Assembly: GCA_963709425.1 (NCBI GenBank)
Contig: CAVPWG010000004.1
Location: forward strand, 496,001-560,000
DNA from: JAICJC01 sp963709425
GTDB taxonomy: Bacteria; Actinomycetota; Thermoleophilia; Gaiellales; JAICJC01
Reading direction: 5' to 3'
DNA length: 64,000 bases
The notes under the pieces are model-generated. The model made no database searches, was not told the origin of the DNA, and was given only the letters and a program-made list of their open reading frames with translations. The first letter of the stretch is position 1. Every line of letters begins with the position of its first letter. Shown here one piece after another: positions 63,828 to 64,000 of this stretch. The translations under genes were made by a program, and so were the position numbers.

Positions 63828-64000
63828 CGCCGCCGTCGGCCGACCGCAGGAGCGTGCGGCCGGTGGCGGCGTAGCAGATCAGGTAGTTCCGCAGGTCGAA
63901 CGCGACCGCCGAGACGTCCGGCACGCGCGCAACGCGCCGAAACGTGCGGCCCTGGTTGGTCGAGAGCAGGAGGCCGGGCGCGTCGGCGACGAGGAGGCGG
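63805..64000 (-). CDS. BNR/sialidase-like repeat protein (5' end outside window)
   Basis: Seen: the last 65 codons of a minus-strand gene ending at TGA 63805-63807. Contains GLLLSTNQGRTFRRVARVPD and TLLRSADGGVTWSIPR, two S-x-D-x-G-x-T-W-type Asp-box repeats. Known: Asp-box repeats form beta-propellers in sialidase-like and YCF48-like secreted proteins. Function cannot be told from this end. Confidence 0.7.
   Translation of the reverse strand, partial: RLLVADAPGLLLSTNQGRTFRRVARVPDVSAVAFDLRNYLICYAATGRTLLRSADGGVTWSIPR

Overview
A high-GC, gene-dense chromosomal segment with no rRNA, tRNA, CRISPR array or transposase gene that I can see. Gene content (CarD, DUF2469, DisA-RadA-ClpC neighbourhood, PIN-TRAM protein beside IspD/IspF, MutY without its C-terminal domain) points to Actinobacteriota. 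The style fits a soil lineage such as Thermoleophilia/Gaiellales, but that placement is inference and no marker gene settles it.

Region 1 (1-20616, probably on to 23940) is a Wzx/Wzy-type surface polysaccharide cluster. It holds an O-antigen polymerase/ligase (cut by the left edge), a Wzx flippase, a polyprenyl-phosphate sugar-phosphate transferase that would start the repeat unit, a Wzz/BY-kinase chain-length protein, four or more glycosyltransferases, a UDP-GlcNAc 2-epimerase with a DUF354 partner, and a Gfo/Idh/MocA oxidoreductase. Unusual decorating or trimming genes are a PAPS-type sulfotransferase, a polysaccharide-deacetylase-like protein, a GHL15-like secreted glycosidase, a JmjC/cupin-8-like oxygenase and a GINT1-like beta-propeller protein. 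The right part (20616 down to 12025) is one minus-strand train of genes overlapping by 1 to 59 nt. Beyond it lie a 58-aa membrane peptide, a CapK/PaaK-like adenylate-forming enzyme interrupted by a frameshift, and an Acg-like nitroreductase.

Region 2 (24004-35297) is conserved core: mutY, then on the minus strand clpC, radA, disA, carD, PIN-TRAM, ispD, ispF and a HAD phosphatase. ispF, ispD and the PIN-TRAM gene are chained by ATGA overlaps and the phosphatase follows by TTGA. A cupredoxin lipoprotein (plus strand) and a secreted beta-helix protein (minus strand) sit between radA and clpC.

Region 3 (35498-53920) mixes housekeeping genes (lysS, greA, dus, coaX, folK, folB, folP) with methyltransferases, hydrolases, an MFS transporter, an orphan NarL-type response regulator read through from folPB, a DUF4395-thioredoxin fusion and a membrane metallopeptidase. 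greA has a near-consensus promoter with 17-bp spacing and a leader hairpin.

Region 4 (54094-64000) has ftsH, hpt, tilS and two small partners on the minus strand, a secreted NAGPA-type protein behind a structured leader, then a methyltransferase, a nucleoside phosphorylase, a lipid kinase and a thioesterase on the plus strand, and a BNR-repeat protein cut by the right edge.

Two genes (21453-22963 and 40188-40846), and perhaps a third (45901-46496), look interrupted by a missing base; these may be true lesions or consensus errors. Two copies of a 17-nt REP-like repeat lie at 37469 and 59471.
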